Assembly: GCA_015698045.1 (NCBI GenBank)
Contig: BLAL01000234.1
Location: 62,001 to 126,000 of the forward strand
From: Rhizophagus clarus
Lineage: Eukaryota > Glomeromycota > Glomeromycetes > Glomerales > Glomeraceae
Direction of reading: 5' to 3'
DNA length: 64,000 bases
The position numbers were made by a program, and so were the translations under genes. The notes under the pieces are model-generated. The model ran no database searches and was not told where the DNA came from. It saw only the letters and a list, made by a program, of their open reading frames with translations. Shown piece by piece: positions 22,001 through 32,623 of the stretch (its first letter is position 1; the number at the start of each line of letters is the position of its first letter).

Positions 22001-22411
22001 ATTCATTAGATTTATTTTATTGAAAGGAATTAAATGATGGTAATTTTATAGTAATTGGATTAATATTGACTAAGTAATCTAATTTTAAATATTAAATTAG
22101 CATTTTATATATATAAAATTTACATAATATTTAATATTTTAACTTTATTTTAATTACAATAGGTTTTAATAATCAGATTTTAATGATCTTAAACTTATTA
22201 TAATTATCTTATCAAAAGGAATCCAATCATAATAATTATATAATAGTTGAATTAATATTGACTAAACAATTTAATTTTAAAGATTAAGTTGGTATTTTAT
22301 ACATGTAAAATTTATGAAATTCAATTTTAAAAATCAAGTCAGTATTTTATCCATATAAAATTTGTATAATATTAAATATTTTAATTGTATTTTAATTATT
22401 ATAGGTTTTGG
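19038..22411. mobile_element. Second pogo-like copy, inverted, truncated and split
   Basis: The left piece (19038-19136) is the reverse complement of the right end of the element at 15570-16595: TATAGTCACATTACCCTATA, then TATTTATAGTCACAAACTA. The continuation reappears at about 21899-22411, with two to three units of the same 188-bp repeat in reverse orientation (AATCAGATTTTAATGATCTT). The 2.7 kb between them is a later insertion. Both outer TIR tips are lost. Confidence 0.7.
19139..21896. mobile_element. Insertion splitting the pogo-like copy; purine-rich
   Basis: Boundaries come from the break in homology to the 15570 element. The ends look like short inverted repeats (CTCTATAAAAAAATT and, inversely, CCCTATAAAAAATCC) next to TA dinucleotides, suggesting a TA-duplicating element, but the match is weak. 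Inside, 19690-20440 and 21290-21660 are almost pure A/G on the plus strand, and 20860-21240 is a string of 26-30 bp units alternating A-runs with CAACTCA/CAACCTAC. The long minus-strand open frames there are only a by-product of the T/C-rich strand. Confidence 0.5.
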
Positions 22412-22940
22412 CAGCTTTTTTAAGAATTTTTTTCCACTTCATGCAGTTTATAATAAAATTTTACAAAAAAATTTTTTTTAAAAAAACTGTATATAGTAAA
22501 ACAAATATTTTATTATATCTATATTTAAAGAAAAGTTTTTAGCATCTGTTAGCACTACTAAACACTACCTTATAAAAAAGTTTGATGATACTTTCTTTGC
22601 TTTAATAGTAAACAAAAACTTTGCTTAAATTCTTAAACATTTCTTATTATTTGCTAGAAATATGAATAAAGAAATATACCAAAATACTTTTAAAGGCTTT
22701 GTACTAGATATACTATAAGAAAAAATAGACTGAAAGGTGATGAAAAAAGAATATAGTAAAACTTTACTTTGTCTATTTTGTTATACAATTTAGTTATACT
22801 GCAGAAAAGCTATACCAGCAAGAATTTGCAAATAGAGAACTGTAAGACAATATAATAAATTTAGACAAATGCCTTTCAGATCATTTTATAAATTTGAAAA
22901 TTTTTAAAAATGATAAATATTAATCAAATTTAGTAGCCAT
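22412..22940. other. AT-rich spacer, nothing seen
   Basis: No gene or recognisable element; ends in the CAT that forms the left target duplication of the next element. Confidence 0.5.
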
Positions 22941-23330
22941 CACTGGTCAAAATCGATGCTAGCGGATACATATCGGGTACCCGATATGTGTAATATATTT
23001 GTAGGATATGTGTATGATATTCGATAATAATACACATATCGGGTACCCGATATGTGTATTGTTTATGCGGAAATTCGGTGATACATATTACAGTTATCGC
23101 ACAAGTATTCACACATATCGGGTAGTTATAATATCGGGCACATATCATTTATTTACTGTATACCCGATATATTGTAATAAATATCGTATAAATATCGTAT
23201 ACCAATCATACATTTATCAGATAGCACCGATAATTATTTTATAGCTGTCCGATATGGACATATTTTGGTACCCGATATGAACACGATAAAGTTCAAGTAC
23301 ATATACCGGGCAGTATAATATTTTTAATAA
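22941..23330. repeat. Left terminal and subterminal repeats of the CACTA-like element
   Basis: After the 37-bp TIR, the motif ACATATCGGGTA and its complement occur about a dozen times. Two are perfect palindromes (ACATATCGGGTACCCGATAT near 22967 and 23034). Orientation alternates. The same motif fills the last 200 bp at the other end. Confidence 0.85.
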
Positions 23331-24700
23331 TTCAGGCAAAAATTATAGAATTTATATTATAATTTGTAATTTATATATATTTTTTCAGATTAATTTATAA
23401 TTTTAACTCAAAATTTATTTTTAATTAAAAACAAAAAATATGAATTACAATCTATGTAAAATCAATACTACATTTATGTAAAATCAAATCTAAATTCAAT
23501 AAATTGCGAATAAATCTATATTATATAAATCAATTATACTGTAAGTGGCATACTAACGAAATTAGATTTCACTTGTTCGCTTACTTATTTTCATTATATT
23601 CAAATTTGATCATTAAACGAAAGTAACATTATTAGTAACAGGTTGTTAGAAAAGGAACAATAATAAAAAAAGAATATTAGTAGAAGAAAAAGAAATAGTT
23701 AGTAGTAAAAAATGTTAGTAGGAAAGAAATAAAATAAATAAAAATTAGTAGAAGAAAATAATTAGTAGAAATTATAGAAGAAAGAAACAGTAGAAGAAAG
23801 AAAATAGAAAAATAATGTACAAGTACCCTACAACTTCATCCCTAGGTAGTCAAAAATCTCAGGTAGTTCCAGACCACAGCAAACATGAAAGATAACTATA
23901 TATATACAATAGCAATGAAGAAAAATATTAGATAGTGGAAACGTTAGTAAAATTTAAGAAAAGTAAATGATAGAAAATTCAGATATGTTAATAAGAGAAG
24001 TATTAGTAAAAGGAAGAAAGAAACGTTAGCAAGAGGACGTTAATAGAAAATATTTATAATCATATGAAAAGAGAAGTGTAGCGTTAATAAAAAATATACC
24101 TTATGTGTTCTTTTCCTGAATATAATAAAGAAAAAAATGTAAAAAAACGTCGTTAAAGAGAAGTGTAACATTAATAAAAAAATATACCTTGTGTGTTTTT
24201 ACGTGTTAATTTGATAATATTGTAAAAAAAAGAAAGCGGTTACAGACTTACAGTAAGCGAAAAAATTAAAGAGAAAAAAGAAAAAAAAAATAAAATGACA
24301 ATATAAACAAATAATTAAATCATGTGATCATTAAATAATAAGTTGATTATAATTGGTCAACATTTGAACAGTTACACAAATTTTAAACAATATATTTTAT
24401 CATATAGTACAGTATAATAACGAATGAAAGAATATAAAATATAGCAATAAAATTAATAAAAATTTTGCATTTTATGCATTTTACATATAATTCTGAAAAG
24501 GGTGTACCGGTTATCTATATATTTTATTTATCATTTTTTGCTACGATAATATTATCATCGTTAATATCACGAATCTTACTTTCACCTTTTAGCGTACAAT
24601 CTGCAATAAAGAAGCAGAACTATTCTGGTCCGTAACCGTATCATGCGCAAAAATTTATTTTCTTGATCTTGTACGACTTAAAAATGAATTTCTTAAAATA
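23331..24700. other. Non-coding; CTAAC-rich minus strand with a possible micro-exon
   Basis: On the minus strand, 23640-24240 repeats TTCTTCTACTAAT-like pyrimidine tracts with CTAAC motifs. Around 24090-24200 it shows two GTATAT donors and a TATTCAG acceptor bracketing a 16-nt core (about 24100-24115). It resembles the splice-unit arrays elsewhere in the window but is much less regular. No protein is evident. Confidence 0.35.
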
Positions 24701-24719
24701 TTAATACTAATCTTTTTTT

Positions 24720-24985
24720 TTAGCAGCAAGTCATAGTGATCGTGGTGATCGTAGTGGTCATGGTAGTCATAGAGGTCGTGGAGGTTGTGGTCGTAAAGGC
24801 GATGATGATATCGACGATGGGTAAAATTTTATTAATCAAATTTAAATTATCACTTAAAATATTATTATTTTAATTTTTTTTTTATAAGTACGACATTATC
24901 CTTTCTGACAGAGATGATGGCAACGACAATGAGCTTATAGATGACTTTGCAAAGCAGATAACATGTACATACACCTTTTTCAAAA
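24720..24985 (+). pseudogene. Possible exon pair, Gly/Arg/His-rich then Asp-rich
   Basis: After a TTTTTTTAG acceptor, about 34 codons read as a Ser/His/Asp/Arg/Gly-rich stretch (GHGSHRGRGG) ending in GDDDIDDG. A GTAAAATT-like donor follows, then TATAAG and about 24 codons rich in Asp (LSDRDDGNDNE). The phases of the two pieces do not join cleanly at the obvious GT, so this is either a decayed gene or chance. No family recognised. Confidence 0.25.
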
Positions 24986-25189
24986 TTATATGTAAAATGC
25001 AAAAATGCAAAATTTTTATCAATTTGTATTGCTATTTTTTATTTTACAGATTATAAATATATCTTTTAATAAAATTCAAAATTTTCAGTTTATACTATAC
25101 GATAAAAATTTATTAGCGAAACGAGTGAAATAAAAAAATTGAAAATTTGCCATATTAGGTACTTTTGAAAGTTAAAACAATGCCGATGG

Positions 25190-26800
25190 AAACCTAAAAG
25201 TGCTAAAAGTGAGGTATATATATATATATATTAGTTATAGGAATAACTAAAGTAAGTAATTAATAGTTAGTGTTGGCGAATAGAGTATTTGCTGACGAAG
25301 AATTTGCTGACGAAGGATAAAAGGCGACAAAGTATTGACTGATGATGAAATAATAAGATAGTGTATAGACAAGTAACGATACTCAGTCCCATACATATCT
25401 TAGGAGGCTAGCCTATCGTGAATAACTCACTACAGAAGAATATGTATTTTATTTGCGCATATACCTATAACACAAGGTATATAGATGGACCTGCCAGTGA
25501 AGGCACGTATGTTCAGGAAAGGTGAAGGAAGGGAATAAGATATAAATGATATTAATTACTTACCCTATTTTAGAGTAAAACAACGTGAGATATGAAAACG
25601 TTACGAAAAGAAGGACAGTAGAAGGACAGTAGAAGAAGATAGTAGAGAAAACCTAAAAAGAAGAAATGGAAAGAATAGGGTTGGCAAGCGTTAGCAGAAG
25701 AATGGAAATACCGAGTATTTCAAATATGAAACAGTGAAATAACATAAAAGCGGCTGGGATCGCCCGACTGCTAACGCGCGATACGTATATTGCTTACAAT
25801 CTGTCGAGGTGTGACGGCCTACCCCTTACATTAAAACCATTCAGCGCGAAGCATTGAATAGCGCACTTGCCTTATAGAGCCCTAATGATATCAACACAAA
25901 GAAATTAAAATTATAAAATCTGGCAAAATTTGAAGAAGTTTGCGGAGGTTGATGACGAGGATCATAAGAAATGGAACGTTTTAAAGAAAGAAAGGCTCGC
26001 TTTAGATTAACCAGTTCACGACATTCTCTTTTATTGGGACGAAGACAGTTGAGTGATACGTTTAACACGACCTATAATAACAAAGAAAGGAAAATAAAAG
26101 GGTCATCCAGGAGTACTAGATGAGCAAGTATAAACGTCACAATATTCAACAACCACGTACAAGTGTTTCGCAGGATCCTTTCAGGACTGGATGATAATAA
26201 CCATCCTGAGCGTAAGACATTTATCTTTACAACGCGTCCGCAGTCACCCTTTAGAAATCAACTCAAGCAGCTATGACCAAATATGAACCACACTCACCTT
26301 TAGCAATATCCAAATAAACGTTGGCTTCTTTAACTTTTGTCTGAAACGGAGGGTAGATTTACGGCGAGAAGTAAAGGAACGTCTACAAGCCATGATTATT
26401 GAAGTCTGTAAAAAATATATAAATAAATAAAGGACGTAAAAGTTAGGAGGTGACATCTGGTTCGCATTCCATGTGACCCCAAGCCAACTATTCCTTGAAC
26501 CCCACAGACTCCTAACTATCTTGTAAGCAGTATCATTAAAACTATGAAGCAATACTGGTATATCGTGTATATTAGATTATTGGAATATTTAAGACAATTT
26601 ATCTTTAGTTAGACCGTAATCTTTATAATACGTGCAGTGACCAGCGTAAACTCAGGGAGCGCGTGCTTACCTTTAACAAAGATATACAAGAAGGATATGA
26701 AAGCAATAGAGAGCGGAAAAAGAGTAAGAGAGTTATGGAAAAAATAGAAATAATATTTGAAGAAAAATATTTGTTAAAAGAGAGAAAAGAAGTTATTTTA
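25190..26800. other. GC-richer island without a recognisable gene
   Basis: Base composition is visibly higher in G+C than the flanks (for example 25745-25830 and 26150-26300), and the short open frames on the minus strand at 25841-26068 and 26271-26552 match nothing I know. It is probably captured or transposon-derived DNA within the CACTA-like element. No LTR pair, tRNA or rRNA segment was seen. Confidence 0.4.
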
Positions 26801-27209
26801 TATTTTTAAGATAAAACGCGACAAAAATTCGGGATATTTCATGATGATCTTAAGGAAAATAACTTAATTGGTGATCAACAATGTGTTTGAAAACTAAATT
26901 GATATTAGTATAACATGACTAGTACAGTACATGACGGTTCCAAACTGGAATAAATATATCAAGTTGACTGTAATGTTGAATTTCAAACTGTAATTTAAAT
27001 GATTTATAAAAAATTTCTTTTGAAGAACATTATCGATTTCTGTAAATTTCTTTTTCCATTCAAAAAGCCATCGAAAAGTTTATTTATATGAATTATAAAA
27101 TATCATATCAAATGAAAATATCAAACCATTTAAAAACTTACTTATATAATAAAGCAATAAATAGTTTATTTATATTCATATTATATATATATTTTTTATA
27201 ATTGATTAA

Positions 27210-27349
27210 TTATAATACTAGCTCAAAAATATTTGCCCTGGCCAATTTTAAAATATATTTGTTAGCACAAATACGTCCAGCTTCTAATGCCTCGCTAGAA
27301 AGCTGTTGATGTTCATCAGAAAGCAAATGGATACAAAGAGGAAATTCAT
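27210..27349 (-). pseudogene. RPL10: Fragment of ribosomal protein gene RPL10 (uL16)
   Basis: The minus-strand frame reads [20 protein letters not shown] and then [15 protein letters not shown], which I recognise as the highly conserved middle of eukaryotic 60S protein L10 (family form [31 protein letters not shown]). The piece begins right after a perfect-looking TTTCAAATGTAG intron acceptor and degenerates after about 45 codons (expected GKDAFH-x-RVR is lost) to a TAA. An intron boundary is retained, so it was captured as genomic DNA rather than reverse-transcribed. It is a single exon fragment, not a working ribosomal gene. Confidence 0.8.
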
Positions 27350-27377
27350 CTACATTTGAAAAAAAAAAATTTGTAAT

Positions 27378-27473
27378 AAAATTTTGAATAATTGAATTTA
27401 TATACACACATTGTTGTTATCAATTAAAATTTTGAATAATTGAATTTATATACACACATTGTTGTTATCAATC
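27378..27473. repeat. 48-bp tandem duplication
   Basis: Two adjacent copies of a 48-bp unit (AATTTTGAATAATTGAATTT then ATATACACACATTGTTGTT) at about 27378 and 27426. The second covers the stop codon of the minus-strand gene ending at 27468. Confidence 0.85.
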
Positions 27474-28205
27474 TATGTTGATAATGTTGGGTGGTGAAGA
27501 AGGAGGTGGTAGTGAAGAAGGAGGTGGTAGTGAAGAAGGAGGTGGTAGTGAAGAAGGAGGTGGTAGTGAAGAAGGAGGTGGTAGTGAAGAAGGAGGTGGT
27601 GGTGAAGAAGGAGGTGGTGGTGGTGGTGGCGAAGTTAGATTGATAATATTAGGTGGTGAATAAGGAGGAGGTGGTGGTGGCGGCGATGAGGGAGGAGAAT
27701 AATTTAAGGGAGTTGTCGCCTAGGACGTCGCTCTCGACCTTTCGTTAATATCGTGAATTATATCATAATTCGTTCCTAATAATAAAGAACAATTAATTAA
27801 TAAAATTTAAATATAAAAATATTTAATATTTATATTTGTGATATTTACTTGGTTTTTCCCAGAAATGTTCTTTAAATTCTTCGAAAAACATTTCTCCTAA
27901 CATCGTTTTCTTACCCTTGGGATCGCCATCTACATATTTTTTCATTTTCTGATAAAATCATGACATGTTTAGTATTTATATTAGTGATACGAAATATTTT
28001 ATTTATATACCTTATAAGCACGCACTAATCCGTAGAATTTTTCTTTACACTTTTTTCCTGAATAATCTGTTCCAAATTTAATATTTATTTCACTCGCAAG
28101 AGTTTTCCAGTAATTGTATCTCATGTTATTATTTAATTGATGATAATTTTCATTTTCACTTTTTCTTTTTTCAATTAAGTAATTTAACTGATCTTTGGAC
28201 CACAT
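27468..28205 (-). pseudogene. Myb/SANT-like gene with Pro-rich tail, one in-frame stop
   Basis: Three exons: 28205-28011, 27948-27849 (100 nt) and 27775-27468, with donors GTATAT and GTAAAT and acceptors ATCAG and TTAG; phases join. Exon 1 gives a trihelix/SANT-like domain: WSKDQLNYLI, then FWK-type YWKTLASEI and CKEKFYGLV. Exon 2 contains GEMFFEEFKEHFWE. Exon 3 is Pro/Ser-rich with about eight PPPSSL repeats (27487-27650). A single TAG (27720-27722) interrupts exon 3 just before the Pro-rich tail, so a shorter protein with the full DNA-binding domain could still be made. It lies about 690 bp beyond the stop of a hAT transposase remnant (28895), the same order and spacing as in the intact hAT at 46237-50983, so it is probably that element's accessory gene. 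Role inferred: DNA binding. Confidence 0.75.
27487..27650 (-). repeat. 18-bp coding microsatellite
   Basis: About eight tandem copies of GGAGGTGGTAGTGAAGAA on the plus strand. On the minus strand, in the frame of the gene at 27468-28205, they encode PPPSSL/PPPSSP repeats. The plus-strand reading (Glu/Gly/Ser) is a shadow. Confidence 0.9.
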
Positions 28206-28210
28206 TGTAG

Positions 28211-28650
28211 AAAAGATAAAAAACTCGTAAAAAAACAATTGTTAGGTTGATAAAATTTGTTATCCTTTTAGAATAGAAAAGATAAAAAATCTCGTAAAAA
28301 ACAATTGTTAGGTTGATAAAATTTGTTATCCTTTTATAAGAATTTGATCGAATTTATTACTGGTCTATATCATATCATTTCTTCGTTGTATTCATTAATT
28401 TGTCCTATTCTTTTGCGATTTAATCATATGAATCATTAAAGTCTAATAAATTACTACGCCTACAACCTTACTATATTCGTTATAATAAACAAAAGGATGG
28501 AATGACATAATACTTTGGAGACATTATTCGTTTTGCGATTTAATCATATGAATCATTAGTCTTAAAATAAATTACTACGCCTACAACCTTACTTTATTCG
28601 TTATAATAAACAAAAGGATGGAATGACATAATACTTTGGAGACAATGTTA
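28211..28650. repeat. Two adjacent tandem duplications
   Basis: 28211-28340 holds two copies of a unit of about 63 bp (CAATTGTTAGGTTGATAAAA then TTTGTTATCCTTTTA). 28411-28647 holds two copies of a unit of about 118 bp (TTTGCGATTTAATCATATGA ... GGAATGACATAATACTTTGG AGACA). Both lie upstream of the Myb/SANT-like gene. Confidence 0.85.
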
Positions 28651-28699
28651 CATCAAAAATTCCCTATTAATTGTAACACGATTTAATATAATGAAATAA

Positions 28700-28800
28700 C
28701 TAGACATGTCGCGGGCTTGTCGCGGTTGTATCGCGGTAAACTATTAATAAAAAAATGAGTTATATCGTGGGTGTGTCGCGGGTGGGTCAGTTGAAGGCTT
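28700..28800. repeat. TGTCGCGGG repeat cluster
   Basis: Five or six copies of TGTCGCGG/TATCGCGG-like words within 100 bp, unusual in such AT-rich DNA. The cluster begins TAGACATGTCGCGGGC, which could be a terminus of a decayed element, but no partner end was found. Confidence 0.45.
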
Positions 28801-28894
28801 ATATTCGAAGATTTTAATGTGAAAACTTATTACAAATAATACAATATTACAATATCAATTATTCTGAGTTACGACAACTTTAAATAAATAAAAT

Positions 28895-29060
28895 TTATTC
28901 GTTTTCATATACATTGATGAATTCGTTCAACAAGTCCTCTACATCTTAGTCGAAATTTCCTCTCTCTCCCTCACTTTCATCATTATTAATATTATTTTTC
29001 GTAATCGTCATTTTCAGAATCGTCATCCATTATATAAAAAGGTTTCGGTTTTCGCCATTA
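28895..29060 (-). pseudogene. hAT transposase C-terminal remnant
   Basis: The minus-strand reading GNFD-stop-DVEDLLNEFINV, followed by a TAA at 28895, aligns with the extreme C-terminus of the hAT transposase at 46764-49045 (GNFDYNVEDLLNEFIDV). The acidic stretch upstream (DDDSENDDYE) matches as well, with several stops. The rest of the transposase is missing. Together with the Myb/SANT-like gene downstream it represents the 3' part of a two-gene hAT element inside the CACTA-like element. Confidence 0.7.
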
Positions 29061-29163
29061 GATTTCGTCACAATTTTCCTATCAAATGATCAAATTGTAC
29101 TATGTTTCACCACATTTTATCGTCCTAATCACATTTTATTAAAAACAAGTTTGAAATTTTTAT

Positions 29164-32100
29164 TTATAAATTAAATTTTCTATTTAAAGGTATTATTGAT
29201 AGGTAATTTTGTTTTCCAATTGTAACATATTTAAATTTTGTAGCTCTACATAATATTCTATGAACCGGTAGCAATGAATCACAGCCTTCCTCATAGTATT
29301 CAGTTCTCCACAATTCCGTATTTGATATGTCTGGTCTCATAAAGTTATGTTTAAATCGAATATCAGAGGAAGGTGCACATTTATACCATTTCACGTATGC
29401 TAGAAGATGTGTTTTGGGTCCTTCAGGAAATCTAAGCGTATGCTCAAAGTAATATTGTACTTCACCCGGGTATGCATCAATTGATTCATCATTAGCTGCT
29501 TTCCATTTTGCAAATATGGTCGCATTTCTTTCTTGTAGACTTGATATCATAGACCCAAATATTTCAGCGCCAATTTGCAATCTTGCGTGCTGATTAACTA
29601 CCAGGTCCATAAATCCTAATATTTCTCCTTGTTCTTTTTCATATAATATAGAATACCATTCACATAGAAAATTGCGCAATTCTAAAGGCATAATAACTTT
29701 GAAATATGAAGGCTTAAGCATTTGACCTGGTAATGTCTCAGTACCATATATCTTGGAAAACGTAGATATATTGTGTCTCATAGATAGAAAATGCTGCAAT
29801 TCTTCCCTTTCTTCTGTGAGGGCCAAACTACCTACAGTCTTTCTTGCCATAAGAAGGCAAAGAGATTTATCAAGAAGACCAGATGTCCATTTGCACGTTA
29901 AGTGATAATCTACAAGAGTATTCTTGAGGACGATTTTCATAAGTTCAGGCTCTATTTGTCGATTACTGTTAGGATACGATCCTAAATAATAAGAAATATA
30001 CATTTATTAAAAAATTTAAGAGATATCGATGTAAAGTCAGGACTTTACCTATATATCCATTAAGTTTCTCAAATGGAAAAAGCCAATAACTATATATAGG
30101 ACCATAATCACGACAACAATCAGGAATGTGAAGCGCCAAATGTATGTTACTTGTTATGAATTCTGGCCCATATGTGTTTTCTATGAGGTGAGCCATGTCT
30201 TTTAACCTTTCTTGTGCTTCTTTTAAATCATCTTCGGTAATGAATCTTGCTGCCAAAAGATTACATGCCCGAACAAAATGGCCTAAAATCTTTCTATCGC
30301 TATTGTCTAGCATATCCCATAGAATATTAGTCGAATAGATCATGATGAAAGTTTTCCATTGATCAGCAGTCAAATTAGAAAAGCCATCGTTTCCAATAGC
30401 AATTTTTGGAGGAATGCGACCGATGTCAGAAGGTAATTCAACGTGATCCATTCTTTGTTGTGCTACCCGAAGTTGTTCCATACTTAATTTTCCCTGATTC
30501 ACAAAAATTGATTTGATTATCCATTTTGCTACACCAAGGAAAAGGCAATGCATTGGATCCACTGCAGCAAAACGTATAGGATCCATATACGGAAGACGAA
30601 GCAATTCAGACCAGCGCACACCATGCTTTTTGAAATGATTATCTCTAGAATTCTTCGAATTACATTGCAACCATTCATGAGCATATTTCTTATGTGATTC
30701 TGCGGTACTTATCTCATAGTTGTGATCCCCTCCATAGTGAGTTTTATTATATTCTCCACTATAAATACTACGTTTCTCACATCTATGGCATTTCATTACT
30801 GCAGATCCATGACCAAACAACTTTCGTGTAGCTGGTATATCAGATGATCCAACAATCAATGCAACCTTTATATTTAAACCACCAGGACACTGGTATGTCT
30901 TTGGTACTTTCCAACCCTTCCAAAGTTTTAAAAATTCGTCTACAATAGGGGCCAAATAATGATTGATACGTTCTAATCCTACCTCTTTTGGTCCTGGTAA
31001 AAAACCCAAATATATAATGTTTTCAGGCTTATTTCTTTCCGATCTTGGAAGGTTGCATATAGATGCATATATTGCACCAGTACTGTGTTGTGTGTAGGTA
31101 AATGGCTGGAACCAGTCAAGATTAAAGAGAAGACCTAGATGGCTTGTGGCAGTTTCTGGCGTAAAAAAGGTACTGCCATCAAATGGAAATGTTTTCCATA
31201 CTTTTCCATCATAAATATCTGAATAGATATCTCCTTTTCTTTGAAATCCTGATGGTTTCAACATATTTTCAAAACCAGGTCGTTGATATAACATACTCAA
31301 TTGCTGACAAATGCTTGGTTTAGGATAAAGACTACGTGGCACAGCAATTGTTTCTCCTTTACGTTTTTTAAGAACAGTAAGCGGATTGTTGCATTGGTTA
31401 CGACGACTTGGTGTTGGATTATCTGGAAATTCTTCATGTAGGCAATTCTTAATGGTGACTTTTCCTTCTTTCTTATATGTGACAATATCTTCAACATTAT
31501 GCATTTTATGACAATTATTGCATACAGCTAACTGCATTTTTGGTTGCAAAATATTCAAATATCCTTTTGCCTTAAATAAGGAGTTAGGAAATTTTTTGAA
31601 TTGTGAATTATTTAAACGAGTAAGTACAATATGTAAGAATTTTATTAACGCTTCAATTGCCGTGTCAGTAAGGCGAAATCTTTGTTGGAATTTAAATAGC
31701 CATAGAATTATTTCAGTTTCCAACGAATCATTTAAGTTTTCCATTACAAACACTTCATCGCTATCAAATTTGGGAGATGTGAAAATATTTTCACCTTCAT
31801 TTTCTTCTTCCTGATCTGTATTATCATCCGTCTCTTCTTCATTTTCATAATTATCATCATCATTTTTATCAAGTTTAGATGCAGGAACACGAAAGTTTGA
31901 TGAAAATGTGTTTATATTTTCTTCTTCATTTAATTGAAAAGAATCAGGGAATGAATCAGGAAAAGAATCAGGCGGTATACCTTCTTCATTATCTGAATTA
32001 TTTAATTGGAAAGAATCAGGGTCATCTATTTTCCGCTTTTTTGAATTTGTTCTGGTGAGATTTTGTTCACTTGTCATAATGGCATTTTCTTGATCTTTTC

Positions 32101-32302
32101 TATTATGGTTTAACTTCCATAGGCGTTTGTCTTTTGCATGTTTCTTTAGAGTACGAGGGTCAACTTCTTCACCATTACAAAGAATACAATTACATGCATA
32201 CAAATACTTCTTTTTGGGCTTTAATAAATCAGCAACAGAGGTTTCATTTTTACAATTTTTATTATGTTTTATTAAATCGGCTACTGAAGTTTTATTACTC
32301 AT
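29164..32302 (-). CDS. Tnp2-type (CACTA) transposase, intact
   Basis: Two exons, 32302-30049 and 29981-29164, joined over a 67-nt intron (GTAAAG ... TTATTTAG); about 1023 residues and no internal stop. N-terminus: two TSVADLxK repeats and a zinc-finger-like CNCILC-x5-VDPRTLKKH; then an acidic, low-complexity region (residues about 70-190) and a second Cys-rich piece (CNNCHKMH, residues about 260-310). The Tnp2 catalytic region follows, with LDWFQPF, SSDIPATRKLFGH, CHRCEKR and the signature DPMHCLFLGVAK. DYGPIYSYWLFPFEKLNG matches the DUF4218-type block found after Tnp2 in CACTA proteins. The C-terminal part has VQYYFEH and LAYVKWY. Expected function: nuclear transposase acting on the CACTG ends. 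The start is the first ATG of the long frame. The relic at 1-1665 is a paralogue. Confidence 0.92.
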
Positions 32303-32383
32303 TTTGCTAAAATATATTTACTAAAATATATGAAAAAGTTTAGAATATTTAGACAGCTATTCAAATGAAGTATAATTCTTTCA

Positions 32384-32525
32384 GGATCAGATTCGCGTTG
32401 AATTCTTTTAAATCAGATTGCGTAATCAGGATCAGGTTCGCGTTTGATCAGATTCGCGTGAGAAAACCTTCGGAATCAGATTCGCGTAAGGGAATCCTCG
32501 GAATTTTCCAGGATCAGGTTCGCGT
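32384..32525. promoter_or_regulatory. Six direct GGATCAGRTTCGCGT boxes in a divergent promoter
   Basis: In the 321-bp gap between the transposase (minus) and its partner gene (plus), the box ATCAG(A/G)TTCGCGT occurs at 32384, 32412 (one base shorter), 32429, 32446, 32474 and 32511, all in the same orientation, often preceded by GG. The CpG-rich core TTCGCG stands out in this AT-rich DNA. Likely binding sites for a factor, possibly the partner protein itself; function is inferred. Confidence 0.75.
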
Positions 32526-32541
32526 AGTTGCACCTGAAATC

Positions 32542-32549
32542 TATATAAA
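32542..32549 (+). promoter_or_regulatory. TATA box of the partner gene
   Basis: TATATAAA 75 bp upstream of the ATG at 32624 and 17 bp after the last GGATCAG box; another TTCGCGTTC half-box follows at about 32561. Confidence 0.6.
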
Positions 32550-32623
32550 TATGCAACCTTTTCGCGTTCTGAAAACTCTTCTTCTCATTCAAAGTTTTGC
32601 ACTCAACTGAAATATAAGTAATA

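Noticed and set aside
25190..26800. LTR retrotransposon, suggested by the GC-richer composition
   Set aside because: No pair of direct long repeats, primer-binding site or pol motifs could be found.
27475..27663. Plus-strand Glu/Gly/Ser repeat protein
   Set aside because: Opposite strand of the Pro-rich exon of the Myb/SANT-like gene, which has splice support.
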